DNA of 64,000 nt from Phalacrocorax aristotelis (Eukaryota > Chordata > Aves > Suliformes > Phalacrocoracidae), in NCBI RefSeq assembly GCF_949628215.1, contig NC_134279.1:77816830-77880829 (forward strand), in the 5' to 3' direction. The stretch's first letter is position 1. The number at the start of each line of letters is the position of its first letter. The translations under genes were made by a program, and so were the position numbers. Below, piece by piece: positions 44,271-58,500 of this stretch. Under the pieces are notes generated by a model, which had not been told where the DNA came from, searched no databases, and saw nothing but the letters and a program-made list of their open reading frames with translations.

Positions 44271-46711
44271 GTTATGTCACCACCCGCCCTCCCCCAGAAC
44301 GCCCAGTAGGAGTATTTACAAAATCTAGTCATGCAAGGGGTGACTCAAACTAGACTTCGTATCTTTCTCCTGCAGCCCAGGGAAGACCCGCAGGAGACCT
44401 AAAGAGAAGCAGCTGTTAGCACAGAAGACATTGCCTGCCTTGGCAGGCTCCTGCTAAGGTTCTTTCGGAGGTGCCCCACCAGGAAGGCCTGGCTCGTTTC
44501 CACCCGCCGCCACCCTCTCCGCAGCAAAGGGCGGGTACCCTGGCCAAAATTAACGGACAGCTTGGAGCCACCCTGCTGGGTGCTGCGGGATGAGCCCTGG
44601 CAAGTCGCTCCATCTTCTTCCACCCCAATGCACAAGCTGAGACACACAAGACTAGAAATAATCACTGATGCACAGAAAGAGTGTGAAAGCTTAAGAAGAA
44701 ACAGGTGCTGTTAGCTTAATCCAACTCTAATACCTTACAATTATACTTACCCTCACTATTTATTTCCCAGAGAAAGACATTTTAATAACAGTTTCAAAAA
44801 TGTACAGTTCACCTTTGTCTTTTTTCCTTAAACCTCACGCAGAACAAAGACCGCTCTAAATACACTTTGGAAAGGAGAGGTCTCATTTTGTATGGGGTAC
44901 GAGCAGGGGGAAGCCAGCATTACAAAACAGTAGTGAAAGTGCAACTGGCAGAGAGACCTTCAGAGGTGATCTAAATCCATCCTCTAACAGAACAAAACAC
45001 CAATAGTCCTCATTAAACCTACTGACATAAGTAACCTCAGATGAATTTTTTGATATTTTCTATTTACAGTTGGCTGTCAACTTTTGGGCATGCAGAGAAT
45101 AAAACACTACTTCAAGAACACTTGGCATCTCAGTTAAGACACTTTACAAATACTAGCATAACCCAGCCCAGCAAGGAAAACAAGCGAGCAGCGAAACCGC
45201 CGACCTGGTTAGAGGCACAGTCTTCGCCCTGTTCTCCAGATTTTAAACTGTCAATGCGTTGGGTAAGGGCTGTCTGAGGTTCTGCGCTCCATAGAAAACA
45301 ATCCTGCTTGGATGCCTCTGCTGCTACTGACACAAGCATTTCATAAAATAAATACATCCAACTGTTTTTCCTTTCCTGCTGGGACTACCAATGTACTACA
45401 CCAGCTGCTGTAGATTTTGAAACAGATGCATCGCCAGGAATTGGATCACAACAATTTATATAACCCAGGCTAAGGGACATGAGGGGACCGAGCGTTCAGT
45501 CACAGCCATCTATTGGTCATAATTATCTGCTCATATGGATGCGTTCTCTGCGGCTCTCCTGCCGCAGTTGTGTCATTCATCAGAAGGACTGGACTAGGAG
45601 AGCAGCAGAGGTCATTAAAGCAAGACTTCAGCTGAAACAGGTGCACACAAAGGCTTGCAAATAAGGCTAAACCTGTGCACAAGAGCTGCTTGGGCTCAGG
45701 TGTGGTATGAGGAAGCTGGCTTTCAGCAGCAGAGCCGTGCTCCAGAGGCACACGGTGCTCTGAGGACAAGGCGTTGCCTGAACTTACTGCTCACAGTGTT
45801 TTGTGAATATAATACCTCGGCATTTTGCCAAAGCTGTCCTCCATTCAACCGAGGCAAGGCCTCGGTTCAGTGCAGGTTTCAAGACAGTCCTGAAACGATG
45901 TGGATTTCAACCCCAGCTGCTTATGATAAGCACATAGGCTAAGCGTCACACTGCCATGCAGATCAGAAACAGAAATGCTCTTTGCCTTCATTATGCCTCT
46001 CCGCTGCTTGGCTGTGGCTGTAATGACAGATAAAGGGCATGTATTGACAGGCCTCAACTGGAATAAAAATTACTTTCTGGATCTCAGGAGAGTTGGTGAT
46101 ATTATCCCCCTTCTACCTCCCCGCTTCAGTACTGCAGTAGGAAAAAGGAAATGAGAGAGGAAAAATTACTCTCAGTTAAAAACAGGTCTTCTGATAATTA
46201 GGAGAATATCCTCCTCGGGGGACACCTGGTGACTGGAGGCATGAAACATTTGTTATTAGAAGAGATAGTGCTCAGATAACCCTGGACAGATAGAACAATG
46301 CCAGGCGGCTTTGTGAATGCCAGCCCCCCGACTCTCTGCGGAGGCACAGAGAGATGGATTGTAACTGCAAGAGGGGCCTGTGTTTACAGTTGTTGTTATC
46401 AGCTTCATTTAATTATCCTCCTTTCATACCAGATGGGCAAGAACTAGGAAAGTTATAAAACAATGCAACAATTGAAAGCAGCTTTCCAGTTCGGCCCTTT
46501 CTTCTACTTGTGTCATTTCATGCTCATTTTTTTTAATTCTTCTCCCCACCCCCCCCTTTTTTTTCTTTCTAACCAATGTCTCTTCTCTGGATTTTCAGCC
46601 AGATGAATTCTGAAAGGTACAAACAAAACAACAGTTTCATCTTGAAATATAAAGAGAACAGACTTAATTTTTTATGGCATCAAACAGCTATCACCATTCT
46701 CCAAGAAATCA
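44271..46711. other. Intergenic region between CHMP3 promoter and RNF103
   Basis: No gene recognised. AT/GC-mixed sequence with a cluster of GATA motifs at about 46020-46410 (separate entry) and a T/C-rich run near 46540-46570. Confidence 0.7.
46020..46420. promoter_or_regulatory. GATA-motif cluster, candidate enhancer
   Basis: Contains AGATAA (46029), TGATAA (about 46192), AGATAG (46263), AGATAA (46274), AGATAG (46288) and TTATCA (about 46398), with TTTAATTA and ACAAT words nearby. Three of the motifs lie within 31 nt. It looks like non-repetitive, complex sequence. Function is inferred from motif density alone. Confidence 0.35.
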
Positions 46712-47040
46712 GAATCATGGCATGGTAGGGGTTGGAAAGGGCCTCTGGAGATCATCCCGTCCCACCCCCTGCTGGAGCAGGCACACCCAGAGCAGGGGCA
46801 CAGGGCTGCGTCCAGGTGGGGGGTGAATGTCTCCAGGGAAGGGACCCCACAGCCTCTCTGGGCAGCCTGTGCCCCTGCTCTGGCACCCGCACAGGGAAGG
46901 GGTTTTTTCTCATATTCAGGCAGAACTTCCTGTGTTTCAGCTCGTGCCCGTTGCCCCTTGGCCTGTCATTGGGCACTATTGAAGAGTCTAGTCCTATCAT
47001 CCTGACACCCACCCTTTAGATATTTATAGGTATTGATGAA
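46712..47040 (-). repeat. CR1 LINE 3' end
   Basis: Starts ATCATGGCATGGTAGGGGTT and passes through 'CCCACCCCCTGCTGGAGCAG' and 'GGCCTGTCATTGGGCACTAT' to CACCCACCCTTTAGATATTT. Reverse complement of the same CR1 subfamily seen at 34469. Confidence 0.93.
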
Positions 47041-47386
47041 ATCCAGCAGTTGGAATCTGGCAATTTTTACCTTTACAAGCCACGACAATATTTTGCTACT
47101 TCCCGATGGATTACTTGGAGGCGGTAGAGGGGCTACCCTAAAGTCTCGCTAGATGTCTGCAGATGGAGACGGCTCGTAGAAGAGGGTCTCCGTCTGATAA
47201 AGCTGTTTGTGATCAACTGTAAAGCTACCAATCGAGCAGTGAAGTACCCCAACACAGAGGGTTTAGGAAGGAAGTAGCTCCCCATGAAAGACCATCACCT
47301 TCCACTTGGCCCGTGGCTAACACTGGAGCAGTGAATTCCTGCATCGCTAGGAGATGATGTATTAGTCACAAAAGTTGTGTTATATT

Positions 47387-47926
47387 TTTATTGTCTTCAC
47401 AGATAAATCAGACCAGCAAGACATCCGTAACCATACACACAAAATATTTATCAAAACAATTAACATTACAAATCTCCTTTTAAAATAATTTATTTCACTG
47501 ATTTCTTTTTAAATGGTACTGTCTTACAACATACATTATTCAACAAAGATGTGCTGAACAAACACTAAAATGAGAAACGCTTAAATTAAGCAACTGTCTC
47601 CGATTAGAATTTCAATTTCACCCACATCCTAACTTGTAAACGTTTGCTGGAATACGCTTCTGTTGTAGGCTCGATTTTTGTGCTTACACAAAAAGCATCG
47701 AGTTTCCAGATGTTGAAAAGAAAAAGTTATTGTACGATAAGTATGCGTTCAGTCCAACATACAAGGCAACCAAATGATTCTGTCGTTAACGTTAGCATCA
47801 TGTATATTTTAGTTCACTGCACTAACATTTAAACTAAAACTTCAAACCACATAATCTTTTAAGTGACTAACATTTAAAAGGCAAGCAGTAATATCCTGAA
47901 AGCTTACAAAGGACATCAGCACACAG
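47387..47926 (-). other. RNF103: RNF103 3' UTR with poly(A) signals
   Basis: AT-rich sequence after the RNF103 stop. TTTATT at 47489-47494 and 47387-47392 are AATAAA on the minus strand, about 435 and 535 nt past the stop. Either could end the mRNA. Confidence 0.55.
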
Positions 47927-49505
47927 CTAAGACGGGGTATCATTCGACAAAGGCTGCGGATGTGTGTATGGCTGCTTTTTTTTGTACGAAGCCCACCTGC
48001 AGACGGGGCAGCAGTGTCGCCCGCCGGCCAGCCACATCACGATGCAATTCTGGTGGAACACGTGGCCGCACGGCAAGCCCACGAGCAGACAACCATCTGC
48101 AAAATTTTCTAGACACACAACACATTCTGTACAGTGCAACATCTCAGCGGGCCAGACGGACCAGTCTGGCTCCACGTCACCTGTGGCGCTGTACGAGCCG
48201 TAGGATCGCGATTTCCGTTCATAGGGCTCGTGATGACAATATTTATTGGCACACGAACAGGTCTCGGCACCGCACCGAGGCTCTCCTTCACTGCACCTAT
48301 GAAATGTGTTTAGCTCATCGTCCTCCGAGACTTCTTTTTCACTGCTGAAGACCTCTTTGTTTTCACTGTCAGAGTCACTTTCGCTGTCTTGAAAGGTTTC
48401 CAGCATTTCCTCATCGGAATGGACGCCAAGGCATTTAAACCTCCACATCGGCAAGTTTTTTATGTAATCGGTTGGTATCAGAGGGTGAAGCCAGAGATCG
48501 GGGAAGGCCAACCGCTCTAAGAACAAATCCGGGTCATCATCCCAATCCGAGTCAAAAGGAAAGTGTTGAAAAGAAGCAATAGGATGAAACAAGTAGCTGG
48601 TGTACCAGTCCCACAGGCTTGACAGCCACTCCAGGTTATTAGCATTTACTTCATCAGTGTTGTTATTGCGTCTTCTTTTCTTCTCAAAGTAATCAATTAG
48701 TAAACCGTGACCAAGGTACGTGCTGAGGAAGAGGGCTGGATGCGAAGAGTAGAACATCCAGTCGGCTCTTACCCAAGAAGCCAAAGTAGTTGTGTTAGAA
48801 TACCTGAAGAGTTTTAAACTGTACTCATAAAAGCTGTCTAAGTAGGGTAGTTGCAAAAAACCTAACACAGGTAGCCAGGAAATAATTAATAATGAATTAT
48901 ACGTCCCTAAAGTGCTTATAAGAACCACAAAACGCTTTATAGTAGCACCTTGTGTAATAAACAGGTCCATCCAAGCCATCAGATTAACCAAAACTAAGCT
49001 TAAAACAAATAAATCATTCACTTCTGGTTGCAGCGAGCGCAAAAAGGAATCCATGGCACGTAGTGATATAAATTCACCAGTGTTATTTCCGTACCTGTAA
49101 ATCCCCTCGGGAGTCCTAAGTATGTACGATGGTGTCTTGTAGATACCAATTTCTGCCATATAACTCTTATTGTCCCAGTTTTCCACGTTCACAAAAATAA
49201 ACTCTACTCTTCCAGTAAACTTTACACTTAGTGCAGAAAAGAACGCTGGAGGCTGGTCAAGGTTGGCAAACAGGTATATTTTCACACGGTACTGGTCACT
49301 TTTGTTCCATTCTTCTTTTAAATGTTCGGAGTTGTAGATGGTTTTGATCCGAGAAGCAGCGTGGGCTGTGATCCATTTGAAAATGTGCTCCACTTCAATT
49401 TTGCGCCCGCTGTATTCCTTAAGCATTACTTTCCCCTTGGAGGTACTGGTTTGTGGAACTGACATAATGAGGGTGGATTTCAGCCAACCCCTCCTCCGGC
49501 AGTAT
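47927..49505 (-). CDS. RNF103: RNF103 last coding exon (membrane segments and RING-H2)
   Basis: 1579 nt, stop TAG at 47929-47927. Begins (R)YCRRRGWLKSTLIMSVPQTS after acceptor TTTGTAG and ends LSNDTPS (human LSNDVPS). Two hydrophobic stretches lie in its first half. The RING-H2 lies at about 47993-48133, starting CTECVVCLENFADGCLLVGL. The linker before it (EEMLETFQDSESDSDSENK) and the segment after HRCSEGE diverge from human, while the rest is nearly identical. Carrying most of the protein in one large last exon fits the human gene. Antisense ORFs (47962-48348 +) are shadows. Confidence 0.97.
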
Positions 49506-52500
49506 CTACAAAGAAAACAGCAGGTTACATTAGAGGGTTTCATAACCCTGAAGCTTCAGGCCTTAAATTTCTGTTATGAGCCCAAAAATGAGGCATGCCG
49601 AGCACCTGGGAATCTTTACGTATAGTAGTAGGAAATACGGGCACCCAAATGTTCTCCGGCAAAGAGTATTTATTCTTGCAATACCTTTGCTATCTGTCTT
49701 ACAGAAGCGTTGTACAGAGGAAGAGGAACAGTGTTAATTTTCGTGGGGCATTACCGTAAACAAGGCCATCCAGTCATTCACGCTTTGTAACTGGATTTGA
49801 AAAATATACAAGCCAACTCTTCACTATAAAGCTTTAGTCTCAGAAGCTGTTTTTCCTTGGCCTTCCAGCCAAGCAGATAACCACTGCAGTGTAACTCCAT
49901 GTCTCACAGCTTTCCTGAGCCTGCAGATAACTTTCCCAGCGCTTCCTTCCATCCTAGTTTTGCCAAGCAGCGGCAGGGCGAAGTTAACAAGACATCGGTC
50001 TGCTTGCAGTTGCTTTAACGAAGCCGACAAGTGTCCACTTCCTACAGGGGCCATTTTGGAAGGATGCAGGCAGGCTAAGGGGTGTGGTGAGAGAGCTCAC
50101 CGCAAAACCGGGGGAAGGAGGAAGCCGACACGTGCTGCCAGGTGATTTGGGCTATAAGAACACCCCCACTTCCTGGCAGGCAGGGTGCTGAGATGGGATG
50201 AACTCCAAATCCACACCTAAAAGAGGTGGCTCTTCAAGGCTGAAACGTAAGTCATGGTCCAGACCCCAGTAACTATGAGATGAGTCTGATGACTCAGAAG
50301 ATGCCTTCTCTCATGCATCTGTCCTACCAGCATCACTTTACATTGCCACCCAATTCTAGTCCTCCTTTAGGAAATGTCTGTCAAGTTTCAACAATCAAAA
50401 CCTCAGGCAGCCAGCAGTCACGCAAACTGTCTCCGAGAACCCTCACGCTGGCATCAGGGCCATCAGCCTCATTCACTAGCCATCTCACCTACATCCTCCC
50501 TGGCTTTGGTCCGTCACTGTACCTTTTGACAATTACAACTCCCTATCTCAGGAATCCGAATGTAACATTTTTAGAAGGAGCCATAAGATATTACCCTACT
50601 AATAGAGGTATCCTGACTACTGTAGTATGCAGTTCTTCTGAATTTCAGCTGCAACCTGATGAAAACGCATCACAGGGGTTTACTCAACAAAAAACTTCTT
50701 GTATTAGGAAAAAATAAATTAATTTAAAATGTAATATTTGATCATAGTATTAAGACTAGATAGGACCTATGCAAAGAGAAACGCTGCCAAATTTTTAAGA
50801 CGTTTAAATACCAGTGTTTTGAATACACAAAGTTATTTTCCGTAAACGCTGCGAAGTCTAACACTTTTCTCTTATGATTACCTTTGAGATTTCTGTAAAC
50901 ATTTAGGGCTTAAGCTGTGTAAGGCACGTGCATATCCATACATGCCACTGCAATGCTAGACAAAGTTTCCCGTCACATGAAGCAAATGCTTCCAAAAAAA
51001 TGTTAAAAAAAAATATTCTTCTTACAGCAGCACAGAATTATTAATAGCTTCACTGGCTCTGCTCGTCTTCCTTGTTCAAAACCATATGCAAACAACAGTG
51101 AGTCTTGCACAGCACAAGGGTATGTGCAAGTTTGTATATAAACATATACACATTTGTCAGGGAACAGAATTTGTCAGTAATCCCGAGAAGCAGGCGCTGT
51201 TTGCAAGGTTCGTGCTAACCTGTGTTCCTCCTTTTCCAGACGGCAATGTAAAAACTCTACACCTGATACAGCTCTCTTACATAGGCTATATATATATATA
51301 TTCAGCTTTGTCCTAAGCAAGCACAGTTCCTGTCCCCGCATGCCTGGACTATAAGGCCAGATTCTTCTATTGATTCCCTTCTATTGCTGTGTTACGCTCC
51401 GCATAGTCTAATCATCTATCTCCCACACGACGCTTTAGGAAGCTGCAGATCTGTGTTTCTGATGCTGATAAATAATGTAATGGAGACTTCTGAACAGACT
51501 TCAGGAGAGATAAAAACATGAATAAAGCCACCTTCTGTCACAGCTACTTCTACAACACAGCAAGCCCTGCTGCCAGAACACAGCTGAGCCTTAAGACATT
51601 CTCAGGATTTAGATAATCCTTTAAGAACATACCTGGGGTCACTGGAACAGTTAAATGTGCCAGTACGTATGCCAAATCTTGATACTTTCTTCACCATTTT
51701 CTCCCAGTGGACTTTACCCACCAGCGGGCTTCTGTCATTTGCTACGACCTATTGCCAAAAGAAAAGAATAATTTAGTATCATAGTAAGTTTGCTTCCTGA
51801 AGTAAAGTGCGAGTTTAATGAAAACAGAGATCTTGTCACCCTTGATACTGTTTTCTCCTCTTAGAACATACAATAGGTACATACAACTCGTAGTCACACT
51901 AAGTGTCTTTGGAGAGTGAAACTCTAAGACAGAAATATAGTTTCTGCAGAAAGACAAAAGTGCATCACCATTTTAAGTACCTGTTAAGATTTTAATAATC
52001 AGTGGTAGGTAACAAAAACCTTGGGAAAATAACAAAACTGTCATTAACCAGTTCATAGTAGGGGAGAAAGGAAGAGGGTGCAGCAGGTTCCTCCTCTTTG
52101 CAGTAGAAAAAGACTATTATTTTATTACAATTCTCCATGAAAAGTTAAAACATGCCAAAGAAATGTCTCAGAGCAAGTAAAAGGAGTTGGAACGTAGGTA
52201 CCTGGTACCAGATTATACTGTCAACAACCGCTTCTAAGCGGTAGAAACCAGTAGTTAAACTCCCAGATAACGCTTAAAAATCTTGACTCCTTCCAGCTTT
52301 GCCAGTGACTCACTCTGTAACCTTACGTGACTGTTCCACCAACTCCAATGTCCTATCTGCCATTTCAGGATAACTCTCTGTGATATATCCCAAGGTCTAA
52401 TTTGTTCTAACCTAGTATATTAAAGCAGTACACTTCAGGTTACCTAGACGTAAGCTTCTGCAAACACGAATGACAAAGAATTAAGCACTCATTCTCTGAC

Positions 52501-55500
52501 TTATAACTGTACAGGGATGGGGAAAAGAAAAGAAAAAAGAAAAACCTGCCTGTCTGCAGTTGACAGGTAATTTTGAATGACGTGACTGATCATGCATTAT
52601 TCCATGAGCCATCGCAGTTTCTATTTTAGAAGTGCCTCACATGCTTCTGCAGGCTTGCTGGCAACCACTTAGAATATATTTTAAAATTAAGTTTTGAAAC
52701 CACCATTTGTTAGGTATTTGTTTACCTGCCATTAAACTTCTCCCAGTCATTTTCTGACTTAATAACCTCAAACGTCAGCTTTTCTCTGGAAGTTCAGTTC
52801 TCACCATGACTGTACAGGTTAAGACGCAGACCTGGAATGCATTTATGGCCTTTTGACTCAAGAAAAAAAAAACCTGCTTTGTGGTGAGTAGCATCCTCTC
52901 AGCAACATCAAATAAATAAGAGAATTCACTAAGCAGAACATTCTACATAGGGAAACAAGGTTAAAGTGAAGTTACAGATTACATTCCGATTCTACTGAGC
53001 CCAAAGTGTTTAAATAAAACCAGAGGTGAAAATCTAGACAAGAATCCTTCAAGTTATCTCAAAACACACACATCACACAGAAAAGCCTATTTGATTAACT
53101 GAACATAACCTTCAAGCACCGAGATGACCAGCTGGTGAAATCTGCTGTATTGCTGAGGCTTCTTTACATCACCCAATGTAACTGAGACAATTACTTCGGG
53201 TATTTTAAACTTCCTCCTTTCATATTTCAGCAAAAGAGACCACGTTCCTAAAGACACCTTAACGCCCACATATCCTCAGAGCTACTACAGCATGATAAAT
53301 GCACCCAACATAGTAAGGTATCACTACGTTTTATTGGTAAGCAGAGAAGTAAAACATCGATAACTGAATTACTCTTTGGTACAACTACTCGGAGATCTTT
53401 TTTCTTCCAAAATTCTGCATGCATGTTCTGAAACAGCCTAGCACAGTTGCTGAGAGAACGCTATTGTTAGGTGCAGGAGGACTGATTCTGCCCAGCTGCT
53501 TCTTCTGTCTGATATGACAGTATTCACTTTAAGTGTCAAGAGAAGGAGACTTTCTTCCTTTGAGGTGGTCTTCACATTTTTTTGTTTTCTTGCAAATATG
53601 GTCACCGGTATGTTTTACTGCCATCTGGCTGTTTCTACTTGTGGATTTTTAATACCAGTTTAATTCCCTTCCTGTGAAGAAGTCTTTCCTCTTGGAGGAA
53701 GTTATTTACGCTGAAGGACGACGACAGAACTAGCAGTTTGTATTTTGGAACTAGACAGAACCCTACTGTGGTTCTGCACACTGAAGCTTTGTAAAATTTC
53801 TTGGGCTCATGTTTTTTTATGTCATTATGGCAAAAAAATCCCAAATAAACACATCCTTTGCAGCTGCTCCTTGCAGACAACACCCTCTTACAACATTGGG
53901 AGTTCACCACAGAGGCAGGGGTTTGCATTTTAGAAAGCAGCCATCATCTCCATGCATGAGGGAGTCTGAGAAAATACTGCAGGTTAAGCAATCACAATGT
54001 AACTCGGTTTAAATTAAAGATCACTTGCAAACACTTGTAACAGATTTTATTTAAGATGTGTGAATTTTGGTAAGCTAACAAATTTAGCTTAAAAACCTGT
54101 GACTGAGGAAGCCAGGAACTTGAATGTGGAAGAGGCCTGGAAATGCTTCAAGTCCGAGCTGTTAGAGCTATCAGGATTTTATATTTCAAGCAAGGGCAAA
54201 AAGTTGTCAATTCCTGCACTCCTCCCTAGCAAGCACTTCCAAAAAGATGTTAGAAATAATTTAAGAATCTACAAAGGAATGAAAAAAAAACGGTCAAAAG
54301 AAAGAGTTGGCAAAGAAAGATATGTAAGAACTATAAAAAAAGTAAGGAAAAATGAGCAATTCAAGTTAGACCATATGAAGAATATTACAAGCTACAGCAA
54401 AAGGTTTTTCAGTCACACGAATAAGACTAGAACAGGGAGGAAAGCAGCAGGGTCACCATACAATGGAAATAGGACAGAAATGGAAGATAATTTTCTTTTT
54501 AAAATGAAATTAATGCACTGACTCAGTTTTCAGTGAAGAGGAGATGGCTGGTCACGGACAGGTTAGTGAGTTTGAGAAGAGACTGTCTCACCTGAAGGTA
54601 GAAACAAATCTTAGATAACTCAGTGCACTTACATCAGAGTAAGCAGGTGATGTCCACCCCAGAACTGTAACACGAGCATACAAAATCACAGATGAACCTG
54701 CAAAGATTTCTTATAAAACCCATCAGACTCATTTATATTTTGACAGGAGAATAACAAGTTGGTAACTATTTTTAAAAGCGAATGAAAAAATTATCGCACC
54801 AGTTTGATCTCAACAGTATGCAAGACTGTAGAACAAATTTTAAAGGTGGAGAGATGGCTGAATTTTCCACTCCTTTCCAGCATGGAATTACTAAATATGT
54901 ATCATTCCCGATTAAGTTGTAAGTTAAAAATCCATCTCTTCCTGGAGGAAAAGCAACGAGTTTCAAGAGAAAGGGAATGTAGTACCCTGCCTGTACTTTA
55001 TGGTACAGTATCGTGTATTGTGCCACACGGAAAATTTTCACGAGAACTGGAGATAAGCTTTTACGGTGAGTAAAAAAAGAAAGACGTTTTAAAGCGAGTA
55101 AGAAATTGGTTAAGGCAAGAAAACATCAAAATGCCAGAAAGGTGCTAACAGATTTAAGATATTTACCTTAGAGCTCAGTTCAGCATAGATTCCTATTAAT
55201 GCCCTTCCTGCAGAAACCAGAAGTCTCCCAAAACCATTTGTAGATGACATAAAATTGGGAAGTATGTCTATGTACAAAAGAGGATTATAACGCTGTACAG
55301 GAAGAGCTGCACAAATCTTGTAATGCAGAGTGTCAGAAATGAAATTGAATTCAATAACGAACAGGACACTCAAGGAGTTCATCAGTTAGAAACAGCGATG
55401 GGAGGAAAAGCTTTTGTCTATTAGTTGATCCAAAAAGAACTATGAGCCATCAATATTAACTAGCTAGTGAAGTAAGCAAAGCCCAGGATATATTATGCCC

Positions 55501-58500
55501 TACAAAACAAACTCGTTGACTGACCTCACATACTGGGAGTAGTGGGGTAGACATCAGGAGCCAGTGAAACTAAAGGGCCGTGTCAATTTAAGTGCAACAA
55601 GAACAAATGAGCCATGAACGTGCTTAGGCCAGAAGTTGGATACACGTTTCCAAGAAGAGGGGAACAGTCAACGTGAGTATTAGACTCAGACAACTTATAA
55701 TTGAAGAAAAACAGCAAGCTATTTTATAAACACATATTCCATAGTCTAGCAGAGAGCTGAACTCACTCAGCAAGAAGGTCCCTTTCAGTCACATGCTCTA
55801 TTTCATTTTAAAGCAATAAAAACAAAGATTACTATAGAAGAAAGGATCTTTCACGAGATCAGCTAACACAGCTGTGAAACAAACACCACGTTTAGGGGAA
55901 CACAAACCCTTCAAGCTTTTCTTATTAGCTATGTTCACCATCTGCAAAATATCATGTTAGAGTGACAAATAAGAAAATGAAGATAACCCTATTAATGCAT
56001 TGGTCATCTTAATGGGCTAAGAGAATCCAACAGGATCAAAGTAACCCTGCCATTTAAGAGTCCCACATCACTGAATAGATCTGCTCCCTGATTGACATCC
56101 AGCCCAGGCCAGAGGACTGGCTCTAACTGCAGGGTCTGAATTACCATCTTTGTGCATGAATTACTGCCTGCTTTAGTGGAAGAAGATGCTGGAGAGAAAG
56201 CCAGGACCTCCCTAGACATCCATCCACAAACTTCCTCTAAGTGTCAGACATGTGTTTCTTTGTACTCCACCTGTGAATTTGGGAGGACCATGCAATAACC
56301 CAAAAGGTCAGGAGATTCTCAGCCAACAAGACTGAAATACTACAGATTAGTTATACCACCAAGACATGCAGAGTAAAATGGAAAGACGGGGGTTTGCAAA
56401 TCTCCTTTATTTCTACACGTTCTGATTCCACTTTCTTGTTTAGTTTCCATAAATACCTAAAAAGATGGCTTCCAGATACCCGAGAAAACAAAGCTAAAAT
56501 AGAGTTCACCTAGAGACTGGTATATAATACTGAAATCATCAAAATCCTGATGGTTTCAACTGCCATTTGCATAGGTAGCTTTTGCATTGGAAGAGCTCTC
56601 CTGACTTTAAGTTAGACAGAACTGTCCCAAAAGAGGATAATTGAGAACGTAATTAGCAGAGTCATTTTGATCTATAAGTTAAAATAGTCATAGATATGAC
56701 ATTAAAGAAGTGAACAGACTTTAAGAGAAAATACCCTGGAGGCAGAAAGATACAAACACTTTGAGAACCAGGACAATGTCACAAGACGCTTTGCCTCTCT
56801 TGCTTAATCCAAACCAAAAGCGTCTCAGGTAGATGCCTAGATATCACAGTACCTACTTAGTAACGTTCATCAATGCAGTTGCTTCTCAATTTTCCAGTTG
56901 CCATTAAGGATTTTTTTTTAATTATTTTATGAAACATACATTCTTAAAATACCAGTAGAAGATGGGACAGAAATGGAAGTGGCTCAAGGAAACACTGCTG
57001 CTGTTGAAGAGTTTGCTGTAGCAGTGTGATATGCAAAGACAGATTCCTGCTCTGGTGCTCCAGCAGTACTTCAGCACGACCTGTTAGTAGCCTTATTTGA
57101 GCATTCGCCCATTTTCTGTTCATTTAAACCAGATATTGTTCCAGCCCTTTTAGACAGCTATGTAGAGATTTCAAAACAGGTCGCTATAACAAGGTTTGGT
57201 CTCAGTAAGTTTTGAAGCTCACACACAGCTAAAAAGATTCAAATATCACAAGGCTTGAAAATGAAAGTCAGAAATCAACAAATGCAGAACAAACAAGGCT
57301 TCATGGTATTTCAGCTCTCCTTATTTTAATTGAAGGAGCTAGAATTGGTTATTTCCTCTGCTTTCTCCTACGGTTAGGATATACAGAGCAAAAATGTACT
57401 AACCCTCTGATGCATAAGAAGAATTACAGTACGATGGGGGAAAGAGCTAACAGATACCGTCATAGCAAAGATACCAAAATAGGATTAACTGGTGCTTTTT
57501 TAATGGGGAATAATCCCTACAATGAACCGTGCACAAGACCGGTATACTGTCTGGAACGAAAACAACACTCTTAACAAGTTGCCTCCGCTCCAACAGCTGG
57601 CAGCAACCCGAGTATTTTGCAGACCACAGTATACGCAAGGGTAACTTCCCACAGAACCTGAACAACCTTAACAGATAGCTTTTTTTAAAGAGGACATTTT
57701 TAAATCAGCCCTTGAAACTAGTAATTATTGCTTCTATCAGCCTCAGGAATCTAACGCAACCTCAGTACCACTAAAGGGGAAAACATCCTGACGAATTGTC
57801 TACTTTGCACGTTTGACAGCCCTTGCACCTTGCTAGTTTGATTAACAGTCATTCCATTTCTGTTTGTTACATTGCGCCAGAACATTAAAAAAAAAACCTC
57901 AAAGCAGAAAGCAAGAATTGCGAGATCATCACAATACAGCAGAAGCTCCCAGCTCAGTGATGCACATGTGTTTTTTATATGTATTTTTTGTGATGGAAAA
58001 ATATTCACATTGGCATCATCTCTCAGCCTTTATGGGTTAGGAGTATGTGCCATGAAAGGAAGAGAAAACTGTATCCAAATGAAAGCGCCAAGGGAAGCTC
58101 AGGCATTGTCTAAGCTGGAATTCAGCCAGGATGCCAGGTGTCAGGCACACCTGCTCATACCAAGAGCACACAATTTTGAATACGCATGAATAGTCAAAAC
58201 TTGGTTTTACAGCTTAGCCACAAAGACAACAACTCCAAGCGCTCATCAACTCTGGGCACTAGGGCACTGCGACGGGCTTTAAACCATCAGGAAGAACAAA
58301 ACCTATTAAATAAGAGACACCATTTCCTGCTGTGCACACACAAACACGTACAAGTAGTTCTCTTGGGAGCGGTCAACCCCCGCCTGCCTCAGCTAGTCAG
58401 TCTCTGCACAAAGGAGTACAGACATTTGAATTGGAAAAAAACTGTGTGATTTTGCCAAAGGCAAGCCTGATTTCTAACTGACTTGATGAACTGGTAAGGT

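Noticed and set aside
47962-48348. 128-codon plus-strand ORF
   Set aside because: It is antisense to the RING-coding end of RNF103, which is clearly the real gene.
50280-50717. 145-codon plus-strand ORF in an RNF103 intron
   Set aside because: No similarity, no splice context and no regulatory setting. An ORF of this size is expected by chance in 64 kb.
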